The notes under the pieces: model-generated
The model's database searches: none
Told to the model about the DNA's origin: nothing
Seen by the model: the letters and a program-made list of their open reading frames with translations, nothing else
Made by a program: the position numbers and the translations under genes
DNA from: an uncultured Acidobacteriia bacterium
Lineage (GTDB): Bacteria > Acidobacteriota > Terriglobia > Bryobacterales > Bryobacteraceae
Assembly: GCA_903900705.1 (NCBI GenBank)
Contig: CAIUOG010000117.1
Span: 1-62,133, forward strand
DNA: 62,133 nucleotides
Direction: 5' to 3'
Shown here: in pieces, positions 8,714 to 17,624 of the stretch
How positions within the stretch are numbered: the first letter of the stretch is position 1
Layout: the number at the start of each line of letters is the position of its first letter

Positions 8714-9721
8714 ATGCAATCCACACTGACCCGCCGGATCTTGCTGACCGGCGGGCTTGTGTTTCTGACCGTCATTTTCGGCACCACCGGTTTCATGGGG
8801 GTGGAAGGCTATTCAGCCTTTGACGCCTTCTACATGACGCTGATTACGATCTCCACCGTCGGCTACCAGGAGGTCCATCCGCTCAGTCACGCGGGCCGGG
8901 TATTCAACTCGGTGCTGATTCTGTTCGGCGTCAGCGTTATGTTTTTCGCGGTGGGCGCGGTCACGCAGACCATCATCGAACTGGAACTACGGGAGCATTT
9001 TGGGGAACGCAGGAGAAAACGGGTGATCGACAAACTGCGAAATCACTTCATTGTGTGCGGCTATGGCCGGGTGGGCCGGCATGCGGCGCTCGAACTGATG
9101 CGAACGGGCGCGCCTTTCTTGGTAGTGGACCGCAACGAAGCGCGGGTGCAGCAGGCGCGACAGGCCGGAATGATTGCGATGGCGGGCGATTCCACGCGCG
9201 ACGCCACGCTGCGCAGCGCCGGCATCGAACGCGCGAAAGGCCTGGTCTCCGCTCTTGCGACTGACGCCGATAATCTCTTCGTGATTCTCTCCGCGAAGAC
9301 TCTCAACCCGGCGCTGACCGTGGTCACGCGGGCGGGTGAGGAAGAGGCGGAACAGAAGCTGAAAATTGCCGGCGCCGACACGGTTTTCGCGCCCTTCAGC
9401 ATGGCCGGGCATCGCCTCGCGCATGCGCTGCTGCGGCCCCATGTTTCGAGCTTTCTCGATTCGGCCACTTCCGCGATGGGCCTTGATGTCTCCATCGAAC
9501 AGGTGCAGGTTGCGCCGGGCACGGAGGTGGTTTCGAAAAGCCTGCGGGACCTGCACGTTCGGCGGGAACTGGGCGTAATCGTGCTTGCCATTAGCAAGCC
9601 GCAGGGCCGGATGATCTTCAACCCGCCCGCTGAAACGGAGATTCTCGCCGGCGACTATCTCATCGTGATGGGGGCTGCGCCGAAGCTGCGGGATCTGGAA
9701 CGTCTGGTTCGCGGGGAGTAA
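8714..9721 (+). CDS. Potassium channel with TrkA-N/TrkA-C (RCK) domains
   Basis: 335 aa. Two transmembrane helices (about 8-28 and 68-88) flank a pore loop with the selectivity filter TISTVGYQEV. Then comes an RCK/TrkA-N Rossmann domain starting HFIVCGYGRVGRHAA, with its adenine-binding acid at VVDRNEAR, and a TrkA-C domain (about 255-335). This is the MthK-like layout, in which ligand binding by RCK opens the pore. Gln instead of Gly after TVGY is a variant seen in a subset of bacterial channels. The 3' end overlaps the convergent lipid A gene by 62 bp. Confidence 0.9.
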   Translation: MQSTLTRRILLTGGLVFLTVIFGTTGFMGVEGYSAFDAFYMTLITISTVGYQEVHPLSHAGRVFNSVLILFGVSVMFFAVGAVTQTIIELELREHFGERRRKRVIDKLRNHFIVCGYGRVGRHAALELMRTGAPFLVVDRNEARVQQARQAGMIAMAGDSTRDATLRSAGIERAKGLVSALATDADNLFVILSAKTLNPALTVVTRAGEEEAEQKLKIAGADTVFAPFSMAGHRLAHALLRPHVSSFLDSATSAMGLDVSIEQVQVAPGTEVVSKSLRDLHVRRELGVIVLAISKPQGRMIFNPPAETEILAGDYLIVMGAAPKLRDLERLVRGE

Positions 9722-12029
9722 GCCCGGCGCGTTTCGCAATCAGCCGCAACAGTTCGTCGCGGCCATCGATCTCAATCCCGATTTCCAGCCAGAACATTCG
9801 CAGCGGCTTGATCATGCTGCCAAACGACTCGCACATGTTGACGGCGTCCTTCGCCGTGGTCAGCAGCGCCTCCGCGCCAAGGTCACGGGCATGCTGTGCC
9901 AGACGGCGGATCTCGGATGGCTTATAGCGGTGGTGGTCGCCATACTCGAAGCGCTCCAGAACGTTGGCGCCCAGCTGATCGAGCGACTTCCAGTACGACT
10001 GGTGATTGCCCAGTCCGCAGAAGGCGATGGCCTTCAGATGAGACATGCCTGCGGGGCTGAACGTCTCGCCTGCCTCATTGGTCCAGCGGCGCGCGACCAC
10101 CCGGGATCGGAAGATCGGGGCGTTCGGATTGTAGTGGCGCAGGGTGGCTTCGATGGCGCGAATCGCAATGGCCTCGTTTTCGCGGGTGATCAGAAACGCG
10201 TCGGCGCGCCGGAGGCCTTCGAGCGGCTCCCGCAGCAGACCCAGCGGCAGCATATGCCCGCCGCCGAACGGGTTCAGCGAATCGATCAGCACCAGATTGA
10301 AATCCCGGGCCAGTTGTTCATGCTGAAAGCCATCATCGAGAAAGAACAGGCCGACCTCGGTTTCCTTCAGCAACTGTTGCGCGGCCTCATAGCGCTCCCC
10401 GCCAATCGCAATGGGAACGCCCGCGCCGCGAATGTAGAGCTGCGCTTCGTCGCCTGTCAGGCCCACCGGAAGGCGTTCATTGCCCTTCGGGAGCAGCACG
10501 ATTTCGCTGGTGCTGCGGCCATGGCCGCGCGTCAGCAGCGCCGGCTTGTGCCGGGGGAAATCCCGCAGCAGTTCGATGGTGACCGGGGTTTTGCCGGTGC
10601 CGCCCGCCGTGATGTTGCCGATGCTGACCACGGGCACGGGCAGCTTCCTCGTGCGCGCGCGCTTCCGGCGTCGATCCATCGCACTCCCCCAGGCCCAGAG
10701 CGTCTCGAAGGCCCTGAGAAACAGCCAGTCGGGTTGCGCGGGACGCTTGGTGGGGTAGTGAGAATCATAGACGGCCAGCACGGCGGTGGCAATGCGATGG
10801 GCCGCGCCACGCTGCATGTCGGCTGCCCGGAGGGCGCGTGGGCCGAGGTCCGGATCCGCCGCCGCGCGCTGCACTGCATTGGCAAGTTCCGTGCCGGAGG
10901 CAATGCGCAGCACCGCGCGCTGTTCCTCGAAGTGCCGCTCAATGTCACGGAAGTTTTCAAGGTGCGGCCCCGCGATAACGGGCTTGCCGAACAGTGCCGG
11001 TTCGAGGATGTTGTGGCCGCCCTTTTCGGCCAGGGTGCCGCCCATGAAGACGACGTCCGCGTGGGCAAACAGGCCGCTCAGCTCCCCGATGGAATCGAGC
11101 AGCAGCACGTCAGCTTCGAAATCGGTCAACGCCGTCCGTCGCGTCCAGCGGAGGCCGGAGCTTTCAAGTTTGCGCGCCACGGTATCGAAGCGCTCGGGCT
11201 TACGGGGGGCGATGATCAGCCGCCAGTCGCTGAGCCCGGCCTGGGCGGAGAGAACCGCGTCTTCCTCCTCCATGGAATCGTCCGCGGACGTGCTGGCGGC
11301 GATCCACAGGGGCTTCCTCGCTGCGTTCATAAACAGCAGCGCGGGTGAATCCGGCGGGACAACGCCCGGCTGGAAATCGTACTTCAGATTGCCGGCCACC
11401 TCCACGTTGCCGGCGGGCGCGCCGGCAACCACGTAGCGACCCCGCATCTCTTCGGATTGCACCAGAATCCGGTCGGCCAGCGACAGCACGGTGGAGAACA
11501 GGCCTGCATATTTGCGGTAGCGCGGCAAAGCGCGGTCGCTGATGCGGCCGTTGACGATCATCAGACCGCACCCCACGCGCCGGTTTTCGCGGAACAGGTT
11601 CGGCCAGATTTCGGTCTCGAGAATCACCACCACGGAGGGCCGCAGAAATCGCAGGACGCGCCGAACCACCCAGACGAAGTCGAGCGGCGCGTAGAAGATT
11701 CCTTCCACCAGACCGGGGAGCCGTTTCTCCGCCGTAGCGCGCCCGGCGAGCGTGGTGGTGCTGAGAAAGACCGGCGCGGCGGGCCGGCGTCGCCGCAGTT
11801 CTTCAATCAGCGGCAACGCGGCCAGAACCTCACCCACGGAAACCGCATGCAACCAGATCGCGCCGGGAGCGGTCTTTTGCCATAATGCTGGAAGTTCCCC
11901 AAAACGTTCCCGCAGGGTGCCGAAGTAGGCCCGGTTGCGCACACCGCGGTACAAAAGCCACAACACAATGGCGGGGGATGCGAGAACGAGCAGGACGCGG
12001 TAGAGGAGGAAAATCGCTTTGCGCTTCAC
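9660..12029 (-). CDS. Fused Kdo transferase (WaaA) - lipid A 4'-kinase (LpxK)
   Basis: 789 aa from GTG 12029. An N-terminal membrane anchor (FLLYRVLLVLASPAIVLWLLYRG) leads into the WaaA glycosyltransferase (about 1-420; motifs AVSVGEV, ETEIWPN, FMGGTLAEKGGHN). After a short linker, LpxK (about 440-780) carries the P-loop SIGNITAGGTGKTP and DDGFQH. LpxK phosphorylates the 4' position of the lipid A disaccharide and WaaA adds Kdo, consecutive steps at the inner membrane, so fusion could channel the substrate. The frame is open to 12131, but 12029 restores a normal WaaA N-terminus and leaves room for the divergent gene. Confidence 0.88.
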   Translation of the reverse strand: MKRKAIFLLYRVLLVLASPAIVLWLLYRGVRNRAYFGTLRERFGELPALWQKTAPGAIWLHAVSVGEVLAALPLIEELRRRRPAAPVFLSTTTLAGRATAEKRLPGLVEGIFYAPLDFVWVVRRVLRFLRPSVVVILETEIWPNLFRENRRVGCGLMIVNGRISDRALPRYRKYAGLFSTVLSLADRILVQSEEMRGRYVVAGAPAGNVEVAGNLKYDFQPGVVPPDSPALLFMNAARKPLWIAASTSADDSMEEEDAVLSAQAGLSDWRLIIAPRKPERFDTVARKLESSGLRWTRRTALTDFEADVLLLDSIGELSGLFAHADVVFMGGTLAEKGGHNILEPALFGKPVIAGPHLENFRDIERHFEEQRAVLRIASGTELANAVQRAAADPDLGPRALRAADMQRGAAHRIATAVLAVYDSHYPTKRPAQPDWLFLRAFETLWAWGSAMDRRRKRARTRKLPVPVVSIGNITAGGTGKTPVTIELLRDFPRHKPALLTRGHGRSTSEIVLLPKGNERLPVGLTGDEAQLYIRGAGVPIAIGGERYEAAQQLLKETEVGLFFLDDGFQHEQLARDFNLVLIDSLNPFGGGHMLPLGLLREPLEGLRRADAFLITRENEAIAIRAIEATLRHYNPNAPIFRSRVVARRWTNEAGETFSPAGMSHLKAIAFCGLGNHQSYWKSLDQLGANVLERFEYGDHHRYKPSEIRRLAQHARDLGAEALLTTAKDAVNMCESFGSMIKPLRMFWLEIGIEIDGRDELLRLIAKRAGLTPREPDVPDPAASAQPPSR

Positions 12030-12048
12030 TGGTTTTAAGGAGACGGCA

Positions 12049-12663
12049 ATGACAGGGACGCGCTTCGGTTTGCGGCTGCTCCTGCTTGCCAGTATAGCGA
12101 TTGTGGTCGGTTCCGCGGCCGAGAAGACCACTTTTCAGGCGAAGCCCGCGGCCGAGTATCCGCATAGGCAGACCAGCGAAAAAGTGACCATCGCGGCGGA
12201 ACAGTTCATCACGGATGAACAGACGAAAGACGCGTTCGGCAAGACCAATCCCTGGCGCATGGGTATTTTGCCGGTGCTGGTGGTGATTCAGAATGACAGC
12301 ACGGCGGCGGTCCGCGTGGACCGGATCCGCTTCATCTACGTGCTGCCGGACCGTACGCGGGTGGAATCGACGCCCGCTTCCGATCTGCGGTATCTGAAGG
12401 GCGCGAAGACGCCCACCACCGGGCCCGCGATGCCGAAGCTCCCCGGCGTCAGCAGGAATAACAAGAACCCGCTGGGCGAGTGGGAGATCGAAGGCCGGGC
12501 GTTCACGGCGAAGATGATTCCGCCGGGGCAATCGGCCAGCGGTTTCGTCTATTTTCAGGTGCCGGAGAGCAGCAATGCGGCCACCCTGTATGTGTCCGGC
12601 CTTATCAACGCCGCTACCAGTAATGAACTGTTCTATTTCGAAGTGCCGCTTTCCGGGAACTGA
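12049..12663 (+). CDS. Secreted hypothetical protein (204 aa)
   Basis: ATG at 12049 follows AAGGAG and starts a signal peptide (MTGTRFGLRLLLLASIAIVVGSAAE). The mature part looks beta-rich: PVLVVIQNDSTAAVRVDRIRFIYVLPD and SGFVYFQVPE resemble an immunoglobulin-like fold common in exported acidobacterial proteins. No catalytic motif is seen. It is divergent from waaA-lpxK with about 20 bp between starts, so any shared promoter would have to lie inside coding sequence. It ends inside the convergent patatin gene (31-bp overlap). Confidence 0.7.
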   Translation: MTGTRFGLRLLLLASIAIVVGSAAEKTTFQAKPAAEYPHRQTSEKVTIAAEQFITDEQTKDAFGKTNPWRMGILPVLVVIQNDSTAAVRVDRIRFIYVLPDRTRVESTPASDLRYLKGAKTPTTGPAMPKLPGVSRNNKNPLGEWEIEGRAFTAKMIPPGQSASGFVYFQVPESSNAATLYVSGLINAATSNELFYFEVPLSGN

Positions 12664-13421
12664 CTCAGCTGCGCGAGCGCCTGGCAGCCATCGCGATACC
12701 CCAGGTCGATCCATCGCTCAATGTTTTCGCGCTTCCAGAAGACGGCGGAATTGACGTCCCCGAGTGGCTCCGAAGGCGACAGGCGCACCACTTCCACACC
12801 TGCCGGAATCTTCTGGCTCCGCCCAAAGGCGCGGGCCACTTTTACTGCCAGGCGCAGCCACCACACGCTGCTTTCGCGGAGCGCATCCAGCACAATCAGG
12901 CGTGTCGCGCCCATCTCCAGAGCGCCGTGAATGGGAGCCTTCTCCAGGATGCCGCCATCCACATAACGGACGCCATTGATCCGGATGGCCGGCAGCACCA
13001 CGGGAATCGCGCAGCTGGCCTGCAGATGGAGTGCGGTGACATTTGGATAAGTCATCGTCACGGTGCGGAAGCGGGGCAGTTCGACCAGCGCCACGCCGAA
13101 GGGAATGCGCGGCTGGAACTCGCGAAAAATGCGCTCGGTCTGGGCACGCAGCAGGTCCGCGCCGAAGAAGCCGCGCGTCAGGCCGGGGTTGGGCAGTAGT
13201 CGCAGCAGGTCGCTGGTGTCAGGGTCCAGCCAGCGGGAGATCAGGTCATCCGGCGCGCAGCCTCCGGCGATGGGCCAGCCGTTGAGTGCCCCGCCGGAAG
13301 CGCCCGCGATGAGATCGATGCGGATCTTTGGCGCGAGGGCCTTGTAAACGCCCGCCTGCCAGGCGCAATAGAGACCGCCGGCGGAGAGTACGAGCCCGGT
13401 CTGATCGCCGCCGTTTGACAT
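12633..13421 (-). CDS. Patatin-like phospholipase (RssA family)
   Basis: 262 aa. A Ser-Asp dyad lipid acyl hydrolase. The nucleophile is in the elbow GASGGALNG (about residues 40-48) and the catalytic Asp in VDGGILEKAP (DGG motif). The glycine-rich oxyanion loop is present as GLVLSAGGLYCAWQAGV, although the usual GGG(A/G) is reduced to AGG. No signal peptide, so it is probably cytosolic or inner-membrane associated. It sits downstream of, and convergent with, a secreted hypothetical gene. Confidence 0.85.
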   Translation of the reverse strand: MSNGGDQTGLVLSAGGLYCAWQAGVYKALAPKIRIDLIAGASGGALNGWPIAGGCAPDDLISRWLDPDTSDLLRLLPNPGLTRGFFGADLLRAQTERIFREFQPRIPFGVALVELPRFRTVTMTYPNVTALHLQASCAIPVVLPAIRINGVRYVDGGILEKAPIHGALEMGATRLIVLDALRESSVWWLRLAVKVARAFGRSQKIPAGVEVVRLSPSEPLGDVNSAVFWKRENIERWIDLGYRDGCQALAQLSQFPESGTSK

Positions 13422-13464
13422 TCTTCGATTATGGATGCCGGGCTGTTCCAGGCCCTGATTCGAT

Positions 13465-14025
13465 ATGTTAGTAAGCGTGGATTTCCGTTCCCCGGATTAC
13501 GGTGAAAATGTCGCCCGCCTCCTCGCACTGGATGGCGACGGAACTCGCGCGATGCCGCTGGCGGCGGCGCGCTGCAGTTCAGAAGCGGCCCGGACGGAAC
13601 TGAAGAAGTGGAAGGCTCGGGAGCTTTTTCCCGCCTCGCGTTCGCCGGAAGGCGCGCTGGCCGGGCTCTTTCTGTACTTTTCGTGTTTGGAGGAAGCGCA
13701 TGCCATCGCGCAGGATCTGAACACGGCGGAGGGCAGCTTCTGGCATGGCATTCTGCACCGTCAGGAGCCCGATGCCTTCAATGCGGGCTACTGGTTCCGG
13801 CAGGTGGGGCGGCATCCGGTGTATCCGGCACTGGGGGAGGCGGCCCGGCAGGCGGGTTATGACGCGGGTGCGCCGTGGGACCCGCGGGCGTTCATTGACT
13901 TCTGTGAATCCGCGCGCAAACGCCCGGGATCCGATGAAGAAGACCGGGCGATGCGTCTGCAACTCGCCGAATGGCAGTTACTGTTTAATTACTGCGCGAG
14001 TGGCGCGGGGGAGAAGAAGCGTTGA
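13465..14025 (+). CDS. Conserved hypothetical protein (186 aa)
   Basis: Mostly helical, no signal peptide. Notable segments are FLYFSCLEEAHAIAQDL, FWHGILHRQEPDAFNAGYWFRQVGRHPVY and EWQLLFNYC. The conserved-looking His, Trp, Tyr and Arg cluster WHGILHRQEPD suggests a functional site, but no enzyme family is recognised. The gene overlaps the start of the alcohol dehydrogenase by 4 bp, so it belongs to a three-gene operon with it and the membrane-fusion protein. Confidence 0.7.
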   Translation: MLVSVDFRSPDYGENVARLLALDGDGTRAMPLAAARCSSEAARTELKKWKARELFPASRSPEGALAGLFLYFSCLEEAHAIAQDLNTAEGSFWHGILHRQEPDAFNAGYWFRQVGRHPVYPALGEAARQAGYDAGAPWDPRAFIDFCESARKRPGSDEEDRAMRLQLAEWQLLFNYCASGAGEKKR

Positions 14026-15143
14026 AGCAAGTGAAAGCGGCGGTACTGGAAGCGTTTGAAAAGCCCCTGGCCATCCGGGAGTTCCCGGATCCGGGTGATC
14101 CCGGGCCGGGCGAAGCGCTGGTATCGATCGAAATCGCGGGTATCTGCGGCACAGACGTCCATCTGTGGCTGGGCCAGCTGGCGATTCCCCTGCCCAACAT
14201 CATGGGTCATGAGTCCGCTGGGCGGATTGAGCGGCTGGGGCCTGGCCTGCTGAAAGACTGGCGCGGCGAAACTCTGCGCGTGGGCGACCGCGTGACCTGG
14301 GCCAGTTCCATCTCCTGCGGTGAATGCTATTACTGCCGGGTAAAGAAGCAGGCAACGCGATGCCTGACCCGCAAGGCCTACGGCATTTCCTACTGTTCCA
14401 CCGACGCCCCGCATCTGCGCGGCGGCTATGCCGAGAAGATTCTGCTGCGGGCGAACACGGCCATTTTCCGGATTCCGGACAGTGTTCCGGGCGAGGCGCT
14501 GATCGGCGCGGGCTGCGCGCTCACCACCGCGATACATGCCTCTGAACGGGCTCCCCTCGAATGGGGCGATACCGTCGTGGTGCAGGGCACCGGCCCGGTT
14601 GGCCTGGCGGCGATCGCCGTCGCCAAAGCGGCCGGGGCGGGGAAGATCGTGGCCATTGGCGGGCCGCCGCACCGTCTGGAACTGGCGCGCGGCTTCGGGG
14701 CGGAGGTTTGCATCGACATCGCGCAGGTGACCGACGTGGAGTCGCGACGCCGGCTGGTGCATGAGGCGGTGGGCCCCTACGGCGCCGATCAGGTAATCGA
14801 ATGCGTCGGGTATCCCCTCGCGGTGAATGAAGGCATCCTGCTGTGCCGTGATGGCGGGCAGTTTGTGGTGCTGGGCCAGTACGCGGACGCCGGAAATATT
14901 GATTTCAATCCGCACACCATCACGCGGAAGCAGTTGCGCGTGATCGGGTCCTGGGGCTTTGAGCCGAGGCATGTGGATCGCGCCATCCGGCTGCTGGAAC
15001 GCGATGCCACGCTGCGGGAGAAGTTTGCCGCCGGCATCACGCATTCGTTTTCGCTGGCGCAGGCGGACCAGGCGCTGCAGACGGCGCGGAGTCTGGCGGG
15101 CGGCAAGACTGTGATTCGCCCCAATCAGGTGGCCGGCGCTTGA
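14022..15143 (+). CDS. Zinc-dependent alcohol dehydrogenase (MDR family)
   Basis: 373 aa, TTG start coupled to the upstream stop. Catalytic zinc ligands are C in GICGTDVH and HE in GHESAG. The structural zinc site is CGECYYCRVKKQATRC. The NAD(P) Rossmann motif GTGPVGLAA lies near residue 190, and a Pro-Pro pair follows the second strand (IGGPPHR). Medium-chain dehydrogenases of this type oxidise polyols, threonine or other alcohols; the substrate is not determinable. It overlaps the next gene by 4 bp. Confidence 0.85.
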   Translation: MKQVKAAVLEAFEKPLAIREFPDPGDPGPGEALVSIEIAGICGTDVHLWLGQLAIPLPNIMGHESAGRIERLGPGLLKDWRGETLRVGDRVTWASSISCGECYYCRVKKQATRCLTRKAYGISYCSTDAPHLRGGYAEKILLRANTAIFRIPDSVPGEALIGAGCALTTAIHASERAPLEWGDTVVVQGTGPVGLAAIAVAKAAGAGKIVAIGGPPHRLELARGFGAEVCIDIAQVTDVESRRRLVHEAVGPYGADQVIECVGYPLAVNEGILLCRDGGQFVVLGQYADAGNIDFNPHTITRKQLRVIGSWGFEPRHVDRAIRLLERDATLREKFAAGITHSFSLAQADQALQTARSLAGGKTVIRPNQVAGA

Positions 15144-16354
15144 AGAAAGTACTGATTGCTCTGATTCTGATTGCCGGTCTGGTGGCGGCGGCACTGGTGT
15201 GGAGAAAGCAGTCGGACGCGCCTTCCGTGCCGTTCGCCAAAGTGCTCCGCGAGAAGATTTCCAACACGCTTTCGACCAACGCCAAAGTGGAGCCGAGCGA
15301 GTATGTGGACGTTCGCGTCGACACGCAGGGCCTGCTGAAGCGGCTGCTGGTGCGGCAGGGCGACGCCGTAAAACAGGGCCAGTTGCTGGCGGAACTGAGT
15401 CAGCCCGGCACGGCGGAAGAACTGGCGTCCGCCGAGGCGAGGGCCGCGCAGGCGCGGGCGGAACTGCAGACGCTGCAGGCAGGCGGGCGCAGTGTGGAAC
15501 TGGCCGAGATTGAAGGCAGCGTGAATCGTTTGCGCGCGCAGCGCGATGCGGCGCAGAAGAATCTGGATGCGCTGGAGCGTCTTGTGAAAGCGAACGCCGC
15601 AACGAAGTTTGAGGCCGATCAGGCGCGGCAGTCGCTCAATGATCTGGATACGCAGCTGCAATCGCTCGCGCAGCGCAGAGCGTCGCTGGTGGGCAAGGGA
15701 GATCTGGCGGCGGCGCAGGCGCGGGTCCGTGATGCAGAGACGGCCATCCGGCTGGCTAAGGTGCATGCCGCGCAGAATCTGATCTACGCGCCCATGGCCG
15801 GAGTGGTCTACGATCTGCCGGCGCGGGCGGGTTCCTATCTGAATCCCGGTGACGCGATCTGCAGTATCGGAACAGTTGACCCGGCGCGCGTGCGCGTTTT
15901 GGTGGACGAGCCCGAACTGGGGCGTGTGGCGCTGGGCCAGCCGCTGCGGATCACCTGGGATGCGACGCCGGGCAAAGAGTGGACCGGCACGGTGGCGCAG
16001 AAACCGACCGAGATCGTGGCGCTCGGCACGCGGCAGGTGGGCGAGGTGCTGTGTTCGGTGGCGAATCCGGCGCACGAACTGCTGCCCGGGACGAATGTGA
16101 ATGCGTTCATTCTCACGCAGGTGGTGGAAAATGCGCTGACCATCCCGAAGGTCTCCGTGCGCCGGGAAAGCGGCGTCGGCGTGTATGTGCTCGATCCGGC
16201 GGCGGGTACGGTGCGCTGGCAGCTGATCCAGACCGGCGCTTCCGATGCGCTGCGCGTGGAAGTGGTGCGCGGCCTGAAAGAAGGGGATGTGGTGGCCCAG
16301 AGTTCGGATCTGGCCCTCAAAGATGGCGCGCGGGTGACGCCGGTGATTCAGTAG
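15140..16354 (+). CDS. HlyD/RND-type periplasmic adaptor (membrane-fusion protein)
   Basis: 404 aa. An N-terminal membrane anchor (MKKVLIALILIAGLVAAALVW) is followed by a lipoyl-like half motif (LLVRQGDAVKQGQLLAEL), a long Ala/Gln/Arg coiled coil (about 85-200), the returning half (IYAPMAGVVYDLPARAGSYLNPG) and beta-barrel domains. Such adaptors link an inner-membrane pump to an outer-membrane channel. Unusually, no MacB-like ABC pump, RND pump or TolC gene follows, so its partner must lie elsewhere. TTG start coupled to the dehydrogenase stop. Confidence 0.87.
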   Translation: MKKVLIALILIAGLVAAALVWRKQSDAPSVPFAKVLREKISNTLSTNAKVEPSEYVDVRVDTQGLLKRLLVRQGDAVKQGQLLAELSQPGTAEELASAEARAAQARAELQTLQAGGRSVELAEIEGSVNRLRAQRDAAQKNLDALERLVKANAATKFEADQARQSLNDLDTQLQSLAQRRASLVGKGDLAAAQARVRDAETAIRLAKVHAAQNLIYAPMAGVVYDLPARAGSYLNPGDAICSIGTVDPARVRVLVDEPELGRVALGQPLRITWDATPGKEWTGTVAQKPTEIVALGTRQVGEVLCSVANPAHELLPGTNVNAFILTQVVENALTIPKVSVRRESGVGVYVLDPAAGTVRWQLIQTGASDALRVEVVRGLKEGDVVAQSSDLALKDGARVTPVIQ

Positions 16355-16355
16355 T

Positions 16356-16384
16356 TTGACGTTGTATTATACAAGTCATACTAT
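16356..16384 (+). promoter_or_regulatory. Sigma-70-like promoter with palindromic operator in the spacer
   Basis: TTGACG (16356-16361), 17-bp spacer, TACTAT (16379-16384), 6 bp before the ATG at 16391. The spacer holds the perfect palindrome TTGTAT-T-ATACAA (16362-16374). The AT-rich site in this GC-rich window, between -35 and -10, is where an autorepressing antitoxin would bind. The short distance to the ATG implies a very short leader. Confidence 0.7.
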
Positions 16385-16390
16385 GGAGCT

Positions 16391-17185
16391 ATGACGAAAG
16401 TAGCCGACGAATGCTGGGTTGCGCTCGCCAGGCTGCATCGTGAGAACCCGGGCCGCGAAGGGTTCCGGCCTACGGAGATTCTGCGACGCGTGGAGGCATG
16501 CGCGAGCGGCCCGGTTCGTCCGGGAGTTCAGCCCCATATCGCGTTGCACAACATCGCGAATGCCAAGCCGAGCCCGGCCGGTTACAGGATGTTCTTCCGC
16601 CTGTCCTCCGGTGAGATCCGGTTGTTTCGCCCAGGGGATCCGGCTCACCCGGCACGCAGGGGTAAGACGCGGCCCGATCCTGATGACCTGCCCTCCGAAC
16701 TGCGGGAACTGACCGTCTGGTATGACACGGAGTACTCGGTCAACGGGTCACGTGCGGAGGCGGATCCCGTTTTGGCTATGATCGGTGTCGGCAAACATTT
16801 GTGGGCGGGAGAGGACGGGGATACTTTTGTCCGGAGACTCAGGGCCGAATCGGCATCGAAAACACCATCGGAGCCGCAAGCGGCGAATCTGGAGCCACTT
16901 AGTACCGAAGATCTGCTCTGGGGGCGTATGTTGCAAAACCAGGGCGCCGTCTTTCACACGGTTACGGGGCTCCCCTTCAGCTACCGGGCTGAGGGTAACG
17001 GCATCTGGTTTCTGCGCAACGGCCGGGAGGTGAACCGCAAGTTGCCCCGCTCGCACTTCTCGAAAGCGGTGTCGCGCCTTCCGCTCAGCAAGACCACCGA
17101 GATTAGTGACTGTCTTGACTACGCGTACCTGTTTGCCCTGCTGACCGACAGCCGCATCGTTACGGTACCGGACCTTGCAGCGTGA
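16391..17185 (+). CDS. Putative two-domain antitoxin/DNA-binding partner of the PIN toxin (264 aa)
   Basis: Not a standard VapB. The N-terminal part (1-115) runs ECWVALARLHRENP ... EILRRVEA ... GVQPHIALHNIANAKPSPA and then RLFRPGDPAHP, consistent with a winged-helix fold. The C-terminal part (about 170-260) has GAVFHTVTGLPFSYRAEG, RSHFSKAV and a final DSRI motif that I associate with hypothetical proteins next to PIN genes. Its stop overlaps the toxin start by 4 bp. The upstream palindrome suggests autorepression. At 264 aa it is three times longer than usual type II antitoxins. Antitoxin role is inferred from context. Confidence 0.65.
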   Translation: MTKVADECWVALARLHRENPGREGFRPTEILRRVEACASGPVRPGVQPHIALHNIANAKPSPAGYRMFFRLSSGEIRLFRPGDPAHPARRGKTRPDPDDLPSELRELTVWYDTEYSVNGSRAEADPVLAMIGVGKHLWAGEDGDTFVRRLRAESASKTPSEPQAANLEPLSTEDLLWGRMLQNQGAVFHTVTGLPFSYRAEGNGIWFLRNGREVNRKLPRSHFSKAVSRLPLSKTTEISDCLDYAYLFALLTDSRIVTVPDLAA

Positions 17186-17610
17186 GGCGCGTCTTCTGGG
17201 ATTCCAACCTGTTCATCTATCTGTTTGAGGAGAACCCCCGATTTGTGGAAGTTGTGCGCGCACTCCGGATCCGGATGGCCGCAAGAGGAGACGTTCTCTA
17301 TACCGGGGCGCTTACGGTGGGGGAAATTCTGGTGAAGCCATTTCAGGAAGGGGACCTGCGGATGGTGGAGCGGTATCGGACCTTCTTCAGAAACTCATCC
17401 GCAGTCACCGTCATGCCCATGGATGTAGTGGCTGCGGAGCATTACGCCGCCATTCGCGCTGATCGCGGGATATCGCACGCGGACGCTATGCAACTGGCCT
17501 GTGCCGCCTCGGCCAACGTGGACCTCTTCATCACCAACGATGAGCGCCTGCACGGAAAAGAGATCGACGGGATCAAATTCGTCACCAGTCTTTCGCGCTC
17601 GCCGCTTTGA
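17182..17610 (+). CDS. PIN-domain ribonuclease toxin (VapC-like)
   Basis: 142 aa, GTG start overlapping the upstream stop. The four acidic metal-binding positions of the PIN fold are present: D7 (VFWDSNLFIY), E48 (TVGEILVKP), D101 (SHADAMQLA) and D120 (FITNDERL). PIN toxins are Mg-dependent RNases that cut tRNA or rRNA; the target cannot be inferred. All catalytic residues are intact, in contrast to the broken vapC fragment at 61.6 kb. A hairpin follows (17625-17657). Confidence 0.88.
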   Translation: MRRVFWDSNLFIYLFEENPRFVEVVRALRIRMAARGDVLYTGALTVGEILVKPFQEGDLRMVERYRTFFRNSSAVTVMPMDVVAAEHYAAIRADRGISHADAMQLACAASANVDLFITNDERLHGKEIDGIKFVTSLSRSPL

Positions 17611-17624
17611 ATTGTGGAAAGTCA

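Noticed and set aside
14022-15143. Phosphonate or threonine dehydrogenase assignment for the MDR enzyme
   Set aside because: No specific residues or pathway neighbours; only the family level is supported.
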